Positions 33,966 through 46,339 of a DNA stretch of 64,000 nucleotides are shown one piece after another; the first letter of the stretch is position 1; each line of letters starts with the position of its first letter. The notes under the pieces are model-generated. The model made no database searches. It was not told where the DNA came from and saw only the letters and a list, made by a program, of their open reading frames with translations. The DNA comes from Bradyrhizobium xenonodulans. Its GTDB lineage: Bacteria; Pseudomonadota; Alphaproteobacteria; Rhizobiales; Xanthobacteraceae. The stretch spans positions 4,246,501 to 4,310,500 of the forward strand of contig NZ_CP089391.1 in the NCBI RefSeq assembly GCF_027594865.1, read 5' to 3'. The position numbers and the translations under genes are program-made.

Positions 33966-35537
33966 TTAATTCCTCTGGACGAAGCAGTCGGACAGGCCTG
34001 CGGATTTCAAACTGTTGCAGGCCTGCGACGCTTCCTGGGCGGAACCGTAGGGACCGGCGAAGGCACGATAGACGATGCCCTTGCCCTTCTCGGTCAGATC
34101 GACCCGCTTGATCACTGGGGCACGCGATCCAAGCACGCTGCCGTACTTGCTCTGCAGCACCCGATAGGACGCGGCGGCACTGTCCTCGCTCTGCTGCGAG
34201 GAGACCTGCACGATATAGCCACCGCCACTGCTGGTGGGCGCTATCTGCGTCGGGGTGGTCGCAGCCATCCGCTGCGGCGGCTCGGCCGCCGGCATCGATT
34301 GCGGCGCCAGCGACATCGGCTGATTGGCGCTGGCATTGGCCGAGGTCGGCGGATTGCGCGGCGCAGCCGGTGCGGCGGGCACGGCAACAGGCTTCGGCGC
34401 AGCAGCCGTCGGCTTGGCTGCAGCCGATTGCGGCGTGGCGCTATCGGTCTGATCCCCCTTCACGGCCACGGTCCGGATTGGGCGCGGCGAATTGGCCGGC
34501 AGCGTACCGTTGCTCGGGATCGGACCTGCGCTCGGCGGCGGCACCGTGGACGGCGACACGCTCGCCACCGGCGGCGGGTTCGCGTTCGGGTTCAGCGGCG
34601 GGAACACCACACGGGGACCACCCGCCTTGGCGGCGACATCGACGGGCGTCTCTTCGCGCGGCACGATCTTCTCGGAGCCGTCGCCGCTCGCCATGCGATC
34701 CGGCACCTTGGCCGCCGAGTCCGTCGGCGCCGGCACGATCTTGGTCGGGGTGTTGTCAGCCTTGATGATCGGCGGCTCACCGCTGCGGGGCGAGCCCACA
34801 TAGGTCTTGTAGGCGAAGGCCGCGCCAGTGCCGACCACGGCGAGCGCAAGGATCGCTGCGACCGTCATCATGCCGCCGCGCGGCTTCTTCGGCTCGTCGA
34901 GATCGGCTTCGGGATAGTCACTCTGGAAGGCGTAGGGATCATCAGGATAAGCTGGATCGCGCTGATAGTCCTGCTCGCCCGCCTCCAGCCGCCCATAGAG
35001 CGCGTCGTCGTAGCGCGCCGGGTCGGGCTGCTGATACGGTTCCTGATAGGCTTGTTCCTGGTGGGCCTGATCATGCTGCTGATGAGCGTGGCCCTGATAG
35101 GCCTGATCCTGATACGCGTGATCCTGATAGGCTTGCGGCTGATGGAAATCAGGCTCGGGCGCGGTCGGCTGGGCTGAATAGCGATGCAATGGATGAACCG
35201 GGTTCACGGAGACGGGATAGTCGGGCTCGGACGCTGGCGCCGGCTGCGGTTGCACGTTGGCCCTCCGCATCCATGACGGCGGCCCGGGCGGAGGCGGCGG
35301 GGCCTGCTCGGCATAGTCCTGCTGATCATCGTCCTGCGGATAGTCGTGGTCCTGATAGTTCTGGGCAGGCGCTGCCGGTCGCTGCGCGCTCGGCCGTCCC
35401 TGCGCTGCGAACGGATCGGTCTGTCCGATCAGGCGGGCGAGCTCGGCCAAGGGATCGTTTTCAGTCTTCCCATGCGGGTCGCCACCGCGACCATAGTCAT
35501 CGGAGGGAAACGGTCTGTCCTGATATCGTTCGGCCAT
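33966..35537 (-). CDS. SPOR-domain membrane protein with an Ala-Tyr-Gln-rich cytoplasmic region
   Basis: This 523-aa protein is single-pass. The cytoplasmic part (about 1-230) is Gln/Asp/Tyr-rich and holds a run of short repeats of the type AYQ(D/G/E)(H/Q) at about 135-175. The membrane helix MMTVAAILALAVVGTGAAFAY is at about 230-250. The periplasmic part has a Pro/Ala-rich linker and a C-terminal SPOR domain (about 440-520, GGYIVQVSSQQSEDSAAASYR ending in SDCFVQRN). SPOR domains bind denuded glycan at division sites. The ATG at 35535-35537 is chosen over a longer frame lacking support. It lies between argS and nagZ. Confidence 0.88.
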   Translation of the reverse strand: MAERYQDRPFPSDDYGRGGDPHGKTENDPLAELARLIGQTDPFAAQGRPSAQRPAAPAQNYQDHDYPQDDDQQDYAEQAPPPPPGPPSWMRRANVQPQPAPASEPDYPVSVNPVHPLHRYSAQPTAPEPDFHQPQAYQDHAYQDQAYQGHAHQQHDQAHQEQAYQEPYQQPDPARYDDALYGRLEAGEQDYQRDPAYPDDPYAFQSDYPEADLDEPKKPRGGMMTVAAILALAVVGTGAAFAYKTYVGSPRSGEPPIIKADNTPTKIVPAPTDSAAKVPDRMASGDGSEKIVPREETPVDVAAKAGGPRVVFPPLNPNANPPPVASVSPSTVPPPSAGPIPSNGTLPANSPRPIRTVAVKGDQTDSATPQSAAAKPTAAAPKPVAVPAAPAAPRNPPTSANASANQPMSLAPQSMPAAEPPQRMAATTPTQIAPTSSGGGYIVQVSSQQSEDSAAASYRVLQSKYGSVLGSRAPVIKRVDLTEKGKGIVYRAFAGPYGSAQEASQACNSLKSAGLSDCFVQRN

Positions 35538-35677
35538 CGTGATGATGCGTCCCTTCGGGAAAGCCGCGCGCCCCTCGACCAAGGCGCGGCTTTCGACCCA
35601 CAAGGCTTTCAACCAAGTCTAAGCGATCCGGCTTCTGCCGGTACCCCCAATATTCCCCTTAAGTAGTTCGCCCCAAA

Positions 35678-37468
35678 CTACCGCATCTCGTCCGGAGCAT
35701 GGACGCCGAGGATGGCGAGGCCCGATGCCAGGACGGAGACGACGCCCTGGACCATGGCCAGCCGCGCCTTTGTTAGATCTGCATCATTATTGATAATGAA
35801 GCGTAAATAGGGCAAATCGCGCCCCTTCGTCCAAAGTGCATGAAATTCGCTGGCTAAATCATAGAGATAGAAGGCAATTCGGTGCGGCTCATGGGCCGCG
35901 GCGGCTGCTTCCAGCATGCGCGGATAAATTGCGAGGCGCTTGAGAAGATCGAGCTCGACCGGGTCCGACAGCCGTTCCACGGCCGACTCACCAAGCCAGG
36001 CGATCCGCTTGTCCGGATCCTCCGGGAGTTCCGGGAACACCTCGGCCCGCGCATTGCGGAAGATCGAGTGGCCGCGGGCATGGCCGTACTGGACATAGAA
36101 CACCGGGTTGTCGCGCGACTGTTCCATGACCTTGGCAAGGTCGAAGTCGAGCACCGCGTCGTTCTTGCGGTAGAGCATCATGAAGCGGACGGCGTCCTGG
36201 CCGACTTCATCCACCACCTCACGCAAGGTGACGAAGTCCCCGCTCCGCTTCGACATTTTCACCGGCTCGCCGTTGCGCAGCAACTTCACCAGCTGGACGA
36301 TCTTGACGTCGAGCGCACCCTTGCCGGAGGTCGTCGCCTTCACCGCCGCCTGCATGCGCTTGATGTAGCCGCCATGGTCGGCGCCCCAGACGTCGATCAT
36401 CTCGGCGAAACCACGGTCGAACTTGTTCTTGTGGTAGGCGATGTCGGAGGCGAAGTAGGTGTAGGAATTGTCCGACTTGATCAGCGGACGATCGACGTCG
36501 TCGCCATAGGCGGTGGCCTTGAACAGCAGTTGCTCGCGGTCTTCCCAGTCCTCCACCGGCGCGCCCTTCGGCGGCGGCAGGCGTCCCTCGTAGATGTCGC
36601 CCTTGGCCTTCAGGAAATCGATGGTCTCGGCAACCTTGTTGTTGCCGGTCTCGATCAGCGAGCGCTCCGAGAAGAACACGTCGTGGCGGATGTTGAGGGC
36701 GGCGAGATCATCCTTGATCTCGTCCATCATCATCGCGATCGCCTTGGCGCGCACCGTCGGAAGCCATTGCGCCTCGCTCATGGCAAGGAGCCTGTCGCCG
36801 TGCTCCTTGGCCAGAGCCGCGCCGACCGGCTTCAGATAATCGCCGGGATAGAGCCCTTCCGGCATCGCGCCGACGTTTTCGCCGAGCGCCTCGCGATACC
36901 TGAGGAAGGCCGAGCGCGCGAGCACGTCGACCTGCGCCCCAGCGTCGTTGATGTAGTATTCGCGCGTGACGTCGTGGCCGCCGAACTGAAGCAGGCTCGC
37001 CAGCGCGTCGCCGAACACGGCGCCGCGGCAATGGCCGACATGCATCGGCCCGGTCGGATTGGCCGAAACATATTCGACATTGACCTTGGAGCCGCCGCGG
37101 ACGCGTCCGTAATCGGCGCCCTCGCGCAACACCGTGCGCAGAGCCTCGGCCCAGGCCTCGGGCTTCAGCGTCAAATTGATGAAGCCGGGACCGGCGACGT
37201 CGACCTTGGCAATCAGTGCGTCAGCGCGCAGCCGCTCCGCGATCTGCTCGGCGAGGTCGCGCGGCTTTGCCTTTGCCTCTTTGGCAAGCACCATGGCGGC
37301 GTTGGTCGCCATGTCGCCATGGGAGGCGTCGCGCGGCGGCTCGACCACCACGCGCGCGAAATCGATGCCCTCGGGCCAATTGGCGTCCGCCGCGAGCGCG
37401 CGGCAGACGGCGTGCACGCGTGCGAGCACGTCGGCGAACAAATGCGGTGCTGAGGATGTGTCGGGCAT
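35678..37468 (-). CDS. argS: Arginyl-tRNA synthetase
   Basis: This 596-aa class I synthetase has the HIGH-type motif in [21 protein letters not shown] at about 137-157, the KMSKR signature ([13 protein letters not shown]) and a C-terminal DALR anticodon-binding domain ([14 protein letters not shown], ending HAPDEMR). It starts 9 bases after the dgt stop, so dgt and argS are co-transcribed. Confidence 0.97.
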   Translation of the reverse strand: MPDTSSAPHLFADVLARVHAVCRALAADANWPEGIDFARVVVEPPRDASHGDMATNAAMVLAKEAKAKPRDLAEQIAERLRADALIAKVDVAGPGFINLTLKPEAWAEALRTVLREGADYGRVRGGSKVNVEYVSANPTGPMHVGHCRGAVFGDALASLLQFGGHDVTREYYINDAGAQVDVLARSAFLRYREALGENVGAMPEGLYPGDYLKPVGAALAKEHGDRLLAMSEAQWLPTVRAKAIAMMMDEIKDDLAALNIRHDVFFSERSLIETGNNKVAETIDFLKAKGDIYEGRLPPPKGAPVEDWEDREQLLFKATAYGDDVDRPLIKSDNSYTYFASDIAYHKNKFDRGFAEMIDVWGADHGGYIKRMQAAVKATTSGKGALDVKIVQLVKLLRNGEPVKMSKRSGDFVTLREVVDEVGQDAVRFMMLYRKNDAVLDFDLAKVMEQSRDNPVFYVQYGHARGHSIFRNARAEVFPELPEDPDKRIAWLGESAVERLSDPVELDLLKRLAIYPRMLEAAAAAHEPHRIAFYLYDLASEFHALWTKGRDLPYLRFIINNDADLTKARLAMVQGVVSVLASGLAILGVHAPDEMR

Positions 37469-37477
37469 GGGCGCCGC

Positions 37478-38686
37478 CTAACGCAAATCCGGGGTCGAGT
37501 CAAAAAGCCGCTGGTGCTCGGTCAGGGCGAAACGGTCGGTCATTCCGGCAATGAAATTGCCGATCCGGCGGGCCCGGTCGCCCTCATCGTCCGCCTCCGC
37601 CCCCAGCAGCCATTCCGGCGGCAGTTCGGCCGGCGATGTCAGGTATTTCGCGAACAGGTCGAACAGGATCTGCTCCGCCTCCCCCATCACCCGCATCACC
37701 CGCTTGTGGCGGTACATGTGCTGGTAGAGGAAGCGCTTGATGGCGGCCTCTTCCTCAGCGACCTCGGCGGGGAACGCGATCAGCGCCCGGCTCTGCTGGC
37801 GCACGTCCTGGGCCGATTGCGGCTTCACGGCGGCGAGATTCTTCTGCGCCTCGGCGAATACTGCGCCGATCAGGTGCGAGATCAGCTCGCGCACCAGCTC
37901 AGCGCCGCGCCTGACGTCTTCGAGATCGGGATAATGCGCCGACGTCTCGGCGATGATCTCGGCCGTCAGTGGCATCACCTTGAGGTCGTCGAGGTGGAAC
38001 AGGCCGGCGCGGAGACCGTCGTCGATGTCATGGGCGTCATAGGCGATGTCGTCGGCGAGCGCGGCGACCTGCGCCTCCAGCGAGGCAAAACTCCACAATT
38101 CGAGATCGTAGGTCTTGATGTAGTCAGCGATGCCGACGGGAACGCCATGCTCGCGATAGCGCCCGACCGGCGCACCGTTGCGATCAGTCAGCGGGCCGTT
38201 GTGCTTGACGATGCCCTCCAGCGACTCCCAGGTCAGGTTCAAGCCATCGAACTCGGGATAGCGGTGCTCCAGCGAGCCGACGACGCGGAGCGTCTGGGCG
38301 TTGTGGTCGAAGCCGCCAAAATCCTTCAGGCAGGCGTCCAGCGCCCGCTCGCCGGCGTGGCCGAACGGCGGATGGCCGAGATCATGGGCAAGGGCCAGCG
38401 TCTCCGTGAGGTCCTCGTCGAGCCCAAGCTGCCGGGCCAGCGCGCGGGCAATCTGCGCCACCTCCAGCGAATGGGTCAGCCGGGTGCGGTAATGGTCGCC
38501 CTCATGGAACACGAACACCTGCGTCTTGTACTTCAGGCGGCGGAACGCGGTGGAATGGATTACCCGGTCGCAATCCCGGCGGAACGGGCTGCGGGTCCGG
38601 CTCGGCGGCTCCGCAACCAGCCGGCCGCGGCTGCGGTCGGGATCGCAGGCATAGGGCGCGCGGGGGGCTGCCATTCCGACGGACAC
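37478..38686 (-). CDS. dgt: dGTPase-like HD-domain triphosphohydrolase
   Basis: This 402-aa protein of the dGTPase type 2 subfamily releases triphosphate from dNTPs. The metal-binding HD residues are in [33 protein letters not shown] and [35 protein letters not shown] is the family N-terminal signature. The start is a GTG at 38686 with AGGGA about 11 bases ahead; an ATG four codons later has no Shine-Dalgarno. It is divergent from erpA. Confidence 0.92.
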   Translation of the reverse strand: MSVGMAAPRAPYACDPDRSRGRLVAEPPSRTRSPFRRDCDRVIHSTAFRRLKYKTQVFVFHEGDHYRTRLTHSLEVAQIARALARQLGLDEDLTETLALAHDLGHPPFGHAGERALDACLKDFGGFDHNAQTLRVVGSLEHRYPEFDGLNLTWESLEGIVKHNGPLTDRNGAPVGRYREHGVPVGIADYIKTYDLELWSFASLEAQVAALADDIAYDAHDIDDGLRAGLFHLDDLKVMPLTAEIIAETSAHYPDLEDVRRGAELVRELISHLIGAVFAEAQKNLAAVKPQSAQDVRQQSRALIAFPAEVAEEEAAIKRFLYQHMYRHKRVMRVMGEAEQILFDLFAKYLTSPAELPPEWLLGAEADDEGDRARRIGNFIAGMTDRFALTEHQRLFDSTPDLR

Positions 38687-38752
38687 GACGAATTTAGTCC
38701 CTATCCATTTGATTCTGCGTATCCTTGCACTTAACTATGCCGGACGCGGGAT

Positions 38753-38781
38753 ACCAAATGAATTGACCAAGTGAATTTGGT
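38753..38781. promoter_or_regulatory. Inverted repeat upstream of erpA
   Basis: ACCAAAT (38753-38759) and ATTTGGT (38775-38781) are separated by 15 bases, ending 29 bases before the erpA start and 67 bases before the divergent dgt start. The position suits an operator for one or both genes. The sequence is not a textbook IscR, RirA or Fur box, so the regulator is unknown. Confidence 0.4.
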
Positions 38782-38809
38782 GTGACCGCGGGACGATCGG
38801 AGACGAGCC

Positions 38810-39139
38810 ATGACGACTGACGTGACCATCAGTGACCGCGCCGCACGCCGGATTGGGGAGATCCTCAAGGGCGAAGGCGCAGGCGCGATGCTGCGCATCT
38901 CCGTCGAGGGCGGCGGCTGCTCCGGCTTCCAGTACAAGTTCGACATCGACCACGCCCGCACCGACGACGATCTCGTCATCGAGCAGGAGAGCGCAGTGGT
39001 GCTGGTCGATTCCGCCTCGCAGCCGTTCCTGGCGGGCTCGCAGGTCGATTTCGTCGACGATCTGATCGGCGCCTCGTTCCGCGTCAACAATCCGAACGCC
39101 ACCGCGTCCTGTGGCTGCGGGACCAGCTTCTCGATCTGA
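38810..39139 (+). CDS. erpA: A-type iron-sulfur carrier (ErpA/IscA family)
   Basis: This 109-aa protein carries the three cysteines of A-type carriers: GGGCSGFQYKF at about 37-47 and SCGCGTSFSI at the C-terminus. It receives Fe-S clusters from a scaffold and passes them to target proteins. Shine-Dalgarno GGAGA lies before the ATG. The inverted repeat at 38753-38781 may regulate it. It converges with a histidine kinase gene 4 bases away. Confidence 0.93.
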   Translation: MTTDVTISDRAARRIGEILKGEGAGAMLRISVEGGGCSGFQYKFDIDHARTDDDLVIEQESAVVLVDSASQPFLAGSQVDFVDDLIGASFRVNNPNATASCGCGTSFSI

Positions 39140-39143
39140 GCGC

Positions 39144-41474
<2,331 letters not shown>

Positions 41475-41550
41475 TCGAAAAACCTTTTCGGTATCAATGG
41501 CCCGGGGCCGGCTTCAACCGGGTTAATTTTGTGGGAGATTTTGCGGCGTC

Positions 41551-41579
41551 CTTGACGGGGGCGTTAGCGGTTTGTTCTA
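41551..41579 (+). promoter_or_regulatory. Possible sigma-70-type promoter of xth
   Basis: CTTGAC at 41551-41556, a 17-base spacer, and GTTCTA at 41574-41579, ending 30 bases before the chosen xth start. The -35 box fits alphaproteobacterial promoters well, the -10 only partly. Confidence 0.4.
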
Positions 41580-41609
41580 ACCATGGCCCCTGCCCGGAGC
41601 CATGCCGAC

Positions 41610-42407
41610 ATGCCCATCAGAGTTGCCACCTGGAACGTCAATTCGGTCCGGCAGCGGATCGACCTGCTGCTGACCTGGCTGAAGGAGTGCCAGCCGGACA
41701 TCGTCTGCCTTCAGGAGATCAAATGCGTCGACGAAGCGTTCCCGCGGCTTGAGATCGAGGCGCTGGGCTACAACGTGGTTACCCACGGGCAGAAGACGTT
41801 CAACGGCGTCGCCCTGCTCTCGAAGCTCAAGTTCGACGAGACCAAAACGGGGCTCGCCGGCGACGACGAGGACGCCCATGCGCGCTTCCTCGAGGGCGTG
41901 GTGACACTCAAGTCTGGCGTGATGCGCATCGCCTGCCTCTATCTGCCCAATGGCAACCCGGTCGGGACCGAAAAATATCCCTACAAGCTCAAATGGATGT
42001 CGCGGCTTCTTGAGTATTCGAAGCAGCGCCTCAAGACCGAGGAGCCGCTGATCCTCGCAGGCGATTTCAACGTGATCCCGCATGCCCGCGACGTCCATAA
42101 TCCCGCCGCCTGGACCGAGGACGCGCTGTTCAAGCCGGAGACGCGGGAGAGCTTTCAGTCCCTGCTCGGCCTCGGCCTGACCGACGCCTTGCGCGCCGTC
42201 ACCGACGAACCCGGGCTCTACACCTTCTGGGATTACCAGGCCGGCGCCTGGCAGAAGAACCATGGCCTGCGCATCGATCATCTGCTGCTGTCGCCACAGG
42301 CCAGCGACCGGCTCGCCAATGTCGGGATCGACAGCTATGTGCGGGCCTGGGAGAAGCCGTCGGACCACGTGCCGGTGTGGGCGGATCTGGATCTCGAGGC
42401 GGCGTAA
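41610..42407 (+). CDS. xth: Exodeoxyribonuclease III
   Basis: This 265-aa endonuclease/exonuclease/phosphatase-fold enzyme would cut at abasic sites and remove 3' blocks in base-excision repair. The opening MPIRVATWNVNSVRQRID holds the first Asn. LQEIKC carries the metal-binding glutamate, LAGDFNVIPHARDV the catalytic Asp/Asn pair, and RIDHLLLSP and SDHVPVW the final Asp and His. The start MPIR at 41610 is preferred over an ATG 9 codons upstream because the family begins here. Confidence 0.94.
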   Translation: MPIRVATWNVNSVRQRIDLLLTWLKECQPDIVCLQEIKCVDEAFPRLEIEALGYNVVTHGQKTFNGVALLSKLKFDETKTGLAGDDEDAHARFLEGVVTLKSGVMRIACLYLPNGNPVGTEKYPYKLKWMSRLLEYSKQRLKTEEPLILAGDFNVIPHARDVHNPAAWTEDALFKPETRESFQSLLGLGLTDALRAVTDEPGLYTFWDYQAGAWQKNHGLRIDHLLLSPQASDRLANVGIDSYVRAWEKPSDHVPVWADLDLEAA

Positions 42408-42617
42408 CCGAAGCGCACTGCGAGCGACGACAAGACCAAGCGCTCAGCGACGGACGAGGATGTCATCGACCTCATCCCGCCTGGTTTCACGCCTGCGATG
42501 ATGCGGCCGTGCCACAGTGGGTCGCGAACTGGGTGCGGCGGTTCTGTTTGCCGTTTTCAGAGGCGGCGTCTGGGCATTATGGTCTCGTCCAGAAACATTT
42601 GGACACAGGGGCTTTTC

Positions 42618-43388
42618 ATGCAGGCGTTCAGATTAGGTTTTGCGGCAGCGATGGTTCTCGGCGGGATCAGCACGGCGTCCGCCGCCGACCTCGCTGCACG
42701 CCCCTACACCAAGGCGCCGCCGATGGTGGCAGCCGTCTATGACTGGACCGGCTTCTATATCGGCCTCAATGCGGGGTACGGCTGGGGGCGCAACGGACAT
42801 CAGGACATCCTGCCCCCCGCCGGCGGTTTCTGGACGCCCTTCGCGCTCGGATTTGGAAGCACCCAGACCGTCAATCCCGAGGGCGGAGTGTATGGCGGCC
42901 AGCTTGGCTACAACTGGCAGTCCGCAAACTGGGTCTTCGGCCTCGAAGGTCAGTTCGACGGCGCCAGCATCCGCCGCACCGACATCAGCATTTTCTTTCC
43001 GGCCAGCGACCGTCTGAGCTCGCGTATCAACTCGTTTGCAACTGTGACCGGACGCGTCGGCTACGCCTTCAACAACTGGCTGCCCTACATCAAGGGCGGC
43101 TACGCCGGTGCAGATCTGAAGACGAGCAACTTCGACATCTTCGGCACCCATCTCGATCACGGCGCTTGGCGCAACGGCTACGTGGTTGGAGCGGGCGTCG
43201 AATATGCCTTTGCAGGCAACTGGATCGTCGGCGCCGAATACAACTACATGGAGTTCAACAAGCAGTCGTTCGCTGGTCCGAACCTAACGACCGGCGCGCC
43301 GTTCGGTGCCGAGAACTTCAGCGACAGCCTGCGGCTTCAGACCGTGACCGCTCGCATCAGCTACAAGTTCGGCCCGTCGGCCAGATAG
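42618..43388 (+). CDS. Outer-membrane beta-barrel protein (Omp25/RopB-like)
   Basis: This 256-aa protein has a signal peptide MQAFRLGFAAAMVLGGISTASA, then the rhizobial opening ADLAARPYTKAPP, YDWTGFYIGLNAGYGWG, and alternating strands ending ARISYKFGPSAR. The C-terminal residue is arginine rather than phenylalanine, as often seen in this family. These abundant 8-stranded porin-like proteins anchor and stabilise the outer membrane. AGGGG about 7 bases before the ATG supports the start. A strong terminator follows at 43432. Confidence 0.9.
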   Translation: MQAFRLGFAAAMVLGGISTASAADLAARPYTKAPPMVAAVYDWTGFYIGLNAGYGWGRNGHQDILPPAGGFWTPFALGFGSTQTVNPEGGVYGGQLGYNWQSANWVFGLEGQFDGASIRRTDISIFFPASDRLSSRINSFATVTGRVGYAFNNWLPYIKGGYAGADLKTSNFDIFGTHLDHGAWRNGYVVGAGVEYAFAGNWIVGAEYNYMEFNKQSFAGPNLTTGAPFGAENFSDSLRLQTVTARISYKFGPSAR

Positions 43389-43431
43389 AGCGATCCTCGA
43401 CCCGATCGGTCGAAACATGCATCGCTTCTTC

Positions 43432-43464
43432 AACCCCGCCTTGTCCGCAAGGCGGGGTTTTCAT
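43432..43464 (+). terminator. Rho-independent terminator of the outer-membrane protein gene
   Basis: A perfect 11-bp stem AACCCCGCCTT/AAGGCGGGGTT (43432-43442 with 43449-43459) with a 6-base loop, running into TTT on the plus strand, 43 bases after the stop. Confidence 0.85.
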
Positions 43465-43546
43465 TGTGAACATGGGAGGAGTTCGGCTGGCGCGCCCTGT
43501 AAAGTAAGGGCGTTTGTCGCCTTCCAATGGGGTCCCGACTTCGCTA

Positions 43547-44374
43547 CTACCGGCGGCCCTGCCCCTGCACCCACTGCTCCAGCAGTTGCAGGCACATGGC
43601 ACGGTCGTCGTCAGAAGCCTTGGAGAAGGCACGGTTGTAGCTTTCCTTGATCCAGGTCTCTTCGGTGCCGGCGCTGTCTCGCGCCAGCGTCAGCCACATC
43701 AGGCCGCGGGCGGCCTGGCGCGGCAGGCGGTCGCCGTTGAACAGCATCTGGCCGAGCAGCGCCTGCGCCTCATGCTGGCCCTTCTGGGCGGCAAGGCCGA
43801 GCCAGCGCGCGCCGTAGCGGAAGTCCTCGCGCGAGGCATCCGGCGTCTTCAGGTAGAGCCGGGCGAGATCGTACTGGGCATCCGCATTGCCGAAATAGGA
43901 CGCCGCGTAGGAGAACATCTCCCGCGCCCGGTCCGGATCGGCCTTGATCTTCGAGTTCGGGATGCCGCTGAGATAATAGCGGCCGAGCGCGACGAAGGCG
44001 TTGGCCACGACCTGGGCCTGCGGCGCCGACGGGCTGTCCTCGGCATGTGCATTGGCGATGCGGCTGAAATATTCGAAGGCGCGCAAATCGTCCTGGGCGA
44101 CGCCGTTGCCGCTGGCGTACATGCGGCCAAGCATGAACTGGGCGCCGGGATGACCGCCTTCGGCGGCGTATTGCAGGGCGCTGAGCGAGGTTTCCTGGGG
44201 CGCGGTCACCACCGCGGCCGCCTTGCTGCGCACGGTCGCCACGGCGCCGGGCAACGTGGTCACGACCGGGAGGGTCGCGTCCTTGCTGGCCGAGCCGTCA
44301 AAGGCGAGCGCCGGCGCGGACAGCGCCGCTGCCCCCAACACAAACGCAACTAAGGCACGCCTAGATGTCCGCAT
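43547..44374 (-). CDS. exoR: ExoR-like Sel1-repeat periplasmic protein
   Basis: This 275-aa protein has a signal peptide ([24 protein letters not shown]) and four or five Sel1/TPR repeats: [67 protein letters not shown] and [14 protein letters not shown]. Word order and spacing match what I recall of Sinorhizobium meliloti ExoR, the periplasmic inhibitor of the ExoS sensor that controls exopolysaccharide and motility. No exoS/chvI is in the window. The start lies inside the last 14 bases of ilvD, so translation is probably coupled. The longer frame upstream overlaps ilvD out of frame and is not used. Confidence 0.8.
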   Translation of the reverse strand: MRTSRRALVAFVLGAAALSAPALAFDGSASKDATLPVVTTLPGAVATVRSKAAAVVTAPQETSLSALQYAAEGGHPGAQFMLGRMYASGNGVAQDDLRAFEYFSRIANAHAEDSPSAPQAQVVANAFVALGRYYLSGIPNSKIKADPDRAREMFSYAASYFGNADAQYDLARLYLKTPDASREDFRYGARWLGLAAQKGQHEAQALLGQMLFNGDRLPRQAARGLMWLTLARDSAGTEETWIKESYNRAFSKASDDDRAMCLQLLEQWVQGQGRR

Positions 44375-46085
44375 AGCACTGTTTCTCGTGCGCGCCGCCC
44401 GGGTGGGTGACTGCCCCCCCGACTGCTGGTCCAACCTGCTGAGCATATTTCCAGAGCGCGCCCGTCGTGTGGTTAGTCGCGCGAGCGCTCCATTTGGTCT
44501 TGCGCTGGGCAAGCTCCTGGTCGCTCAATTTTACGTTAAGGATACCCGCGACCGCGTCGATCTCGATGATGTCGCCATCCTCGAGCAGCCCGATCGGGCC
44601 GCCAACCGCGGCCTCGGGCCCGACATGGCCGATGCAGAAGCCGCGGGTGGCGCCGGAGAAGCGGCCGTCGGTGATGAGCGCGATCTTGCCGCCCATGCCC
44701 TGGCCGGTCAGCGCCGCGGTGGTCTGGAGCATTTCCCGCATGCCGGGACCGCCCTTCGGCCCCTCGTAGCGGATCACGATGACTTCGCCTTCCTGATAGG
44801 TGCGCTTCTGGACAGCCTCGAAAGCATCCTCCTCACGGTCGAAGCACCTGGCCGGACCGGTAAACCTGAGGTTGGACATTCCCGCGACTTTCACGATCGC
44901 ACCTTCTGGCGCCAAATTGCCCTTCAGACCGACCACACCGCCCGTGACGGTGATCGGCTTGTCTGCCGGGTGCACCACGTCCTGGTGCGGATTCCATTTC
45001 ACGCTTTTGAGGTTTTCGGCGATCGTTCGACCGGTGACCGTAATGCAGTCGCCGTGGAGAAATCCGTTGTCGAGCAGCGTCTTCATCAGAAGCGGTATGC
45101 CACCTACTTCAAACATGTCTTTGGCGACATAACGGCCGCCCGGCTTCAAATCCGCGATATATGGTGTCTTTTTGAAGATTTCGGCGACGTCGAACAGGTC
45201 GAACTTGATGCCGCACTCATGCGCAATCGCCGGCAGGTGCAGCGCAGCATTGGTTGAGCCGCCCGACGCGGCGACGACGGCGGCGGCGTTCTCCAGCGCC
45301 TTGAGGGTGACGATATCGCGCGGCCGGAGGTTAGAGGCGATCAGGTCCATCACCTTCTCGCCCGCAGTCATGCAGAAGGCGTCGCGGATTTCATACGGTG
45401 CCGGGGCACCGGCCGAGTAAGGCAGCGCAAGCCCAATCGCCTCGGAGACGGTCGCCATGGTGTTGGCGGTGAACTGCGCGCCGCAGGCGCCCGCCGAGGG
45501 GCATGCCACGCGCTCGATCTCGTCGAGATCCTCGTCCGACATCGCGCCGACCGAATGCTTGCCGACCGCCTCGAACATGTCCTGCACGGTGACCTGCTGC
45601 CCGCGGAAATTACCGGGCAGGATCGAGCCGCCGTAAATGAAGATCGATGGCACGTTGAGACGGACCATCGCCATCATCATGCCCGGCAGCGACTTGTCGC
45701 AGCCGGCGAGCCCGACCAGGGCGTCGTAGGCGTGGCCGCGAACGGTCAGTTCCACCGAGTCGGCGATGCATTCGCGCGACGGCAGCGAGGAGCGCATGCC
45801 GTCATGGCCCATGGCGATGCCGTCGGTGACGGTAATGGTGCAGAATTCGCGGGGGGTGCCGCCGGCGGACGCGACTCCCTTCTTCACCGCCTGCGCCTGG
45901 CGCATCAGGGCGATGTTGCAGGGAGCAGCCTCATTCCAGCACGAGGCCACGCCGACGAAGGGTTGATGGATCTGATCGGTGGTCAGGCCCATGGCGTAGA
46001 AGTAGGACCGATGGGGCGCGCGCGCAGGGCCTTCCGTCACGTGACGGCTCGGCAGCCTCTGCTTGATGTTCGTCTTGGCGTCCAT
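44361..46085 (-). CDS. ilvD: Dihydroxy-acid dehydratase
   Basis: This 574-aa Fe-S enzyme dehydrates 2,3-dihydroxy-3-methyl acids in valine and isoleucine synthesis. Signature 1 is [19 protein letters not shown], with a cluster cysteine; a second cysteine is in [17 protein letters not shown]; signature 2 is [20 protein letters not shown]. The ATG at 46083-46085 gives the usual N-terminus. Its last codons overlap the exoR-like gene by 14 bases. The upstream region is gene-free. Confidence 0.95.
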   Translation of the reverse strand: MDAKTNIKQRLPSRHVTEGPARAPHRSYFYAMGLTTDQIHQPFVGVASCWNEAAPCNIALMRQAQAVKKGVASAGGTPREFCTITVTDGIAMGHDGMRSSLPSRECIADSVELTVRGHAYDALVGLAGCDKSLPGMMMAMVRLNVPSIFIYGGSILPGNFRGQQVTVQDMFEAVGKHSVGAMSDEDLDEIERVACPSAGACGAQFTANTMATVSEAIGLALPYSAGAPAPYEIRDAFCMTAGEKVMDLIASNLRPRDIVTLKALENAAAVVAASGGSTNAALHLPAIAHECGIKFDLFDVAEIFKKTPYIADLKPGGRYVAKDMFEVGGIPLLMKTLLDNGFLHGDCITVTGRTIAENLKSVKWNPHQDVVHPADKPITVTGGVVGLKGNLAPEGAIVKVAGMSNLRFTGPARCFDREEDAFEAVQKRTYQEGEVIVIRYEGPKGGPGMREMLQTTAALTGQGMGGKIALITDGRFSGATRGFCIGHVGPEAAVGGPIGLLEDGDIIEIDAVAGILNVKLSDQELAQRKTKWSARATNHTTGALWKYAQQVGPAVGGAVTHPGGAHEKQCYADI

Positions 46086-46339
46086 CGCGAACCAGTTTCC
46101 TCGGCCAACCCTTTCAGACCCGAAAAATCAGAGCCAAGATTTGAATCGACCTTGGGATTTCCCGTCGCCGTCCTGGGGCCGCCGATGCCCTCAAACTTTA
46201 GAGCGATTTTATTCATGTTCGGGTGTGGCTAAAAAGCGGCGCTGATGCGAACGGACGGAGATAAGGGTTTAATCCAAGATGAGTGTTGCAGAGACGGCAC
46301 AATCGTTACCGGGAAGACACGGATAAGGCTACTGCGATA

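Noticed and set aside
42408..42617. In-frame open stretch between the xth stop and the outer-membrane protein start
   Set aside because: Could be a longer N-terminus of the barrel protein, but the signal peptide and ribosome site at 42618 are clear and the upstream residues are not signal-like.
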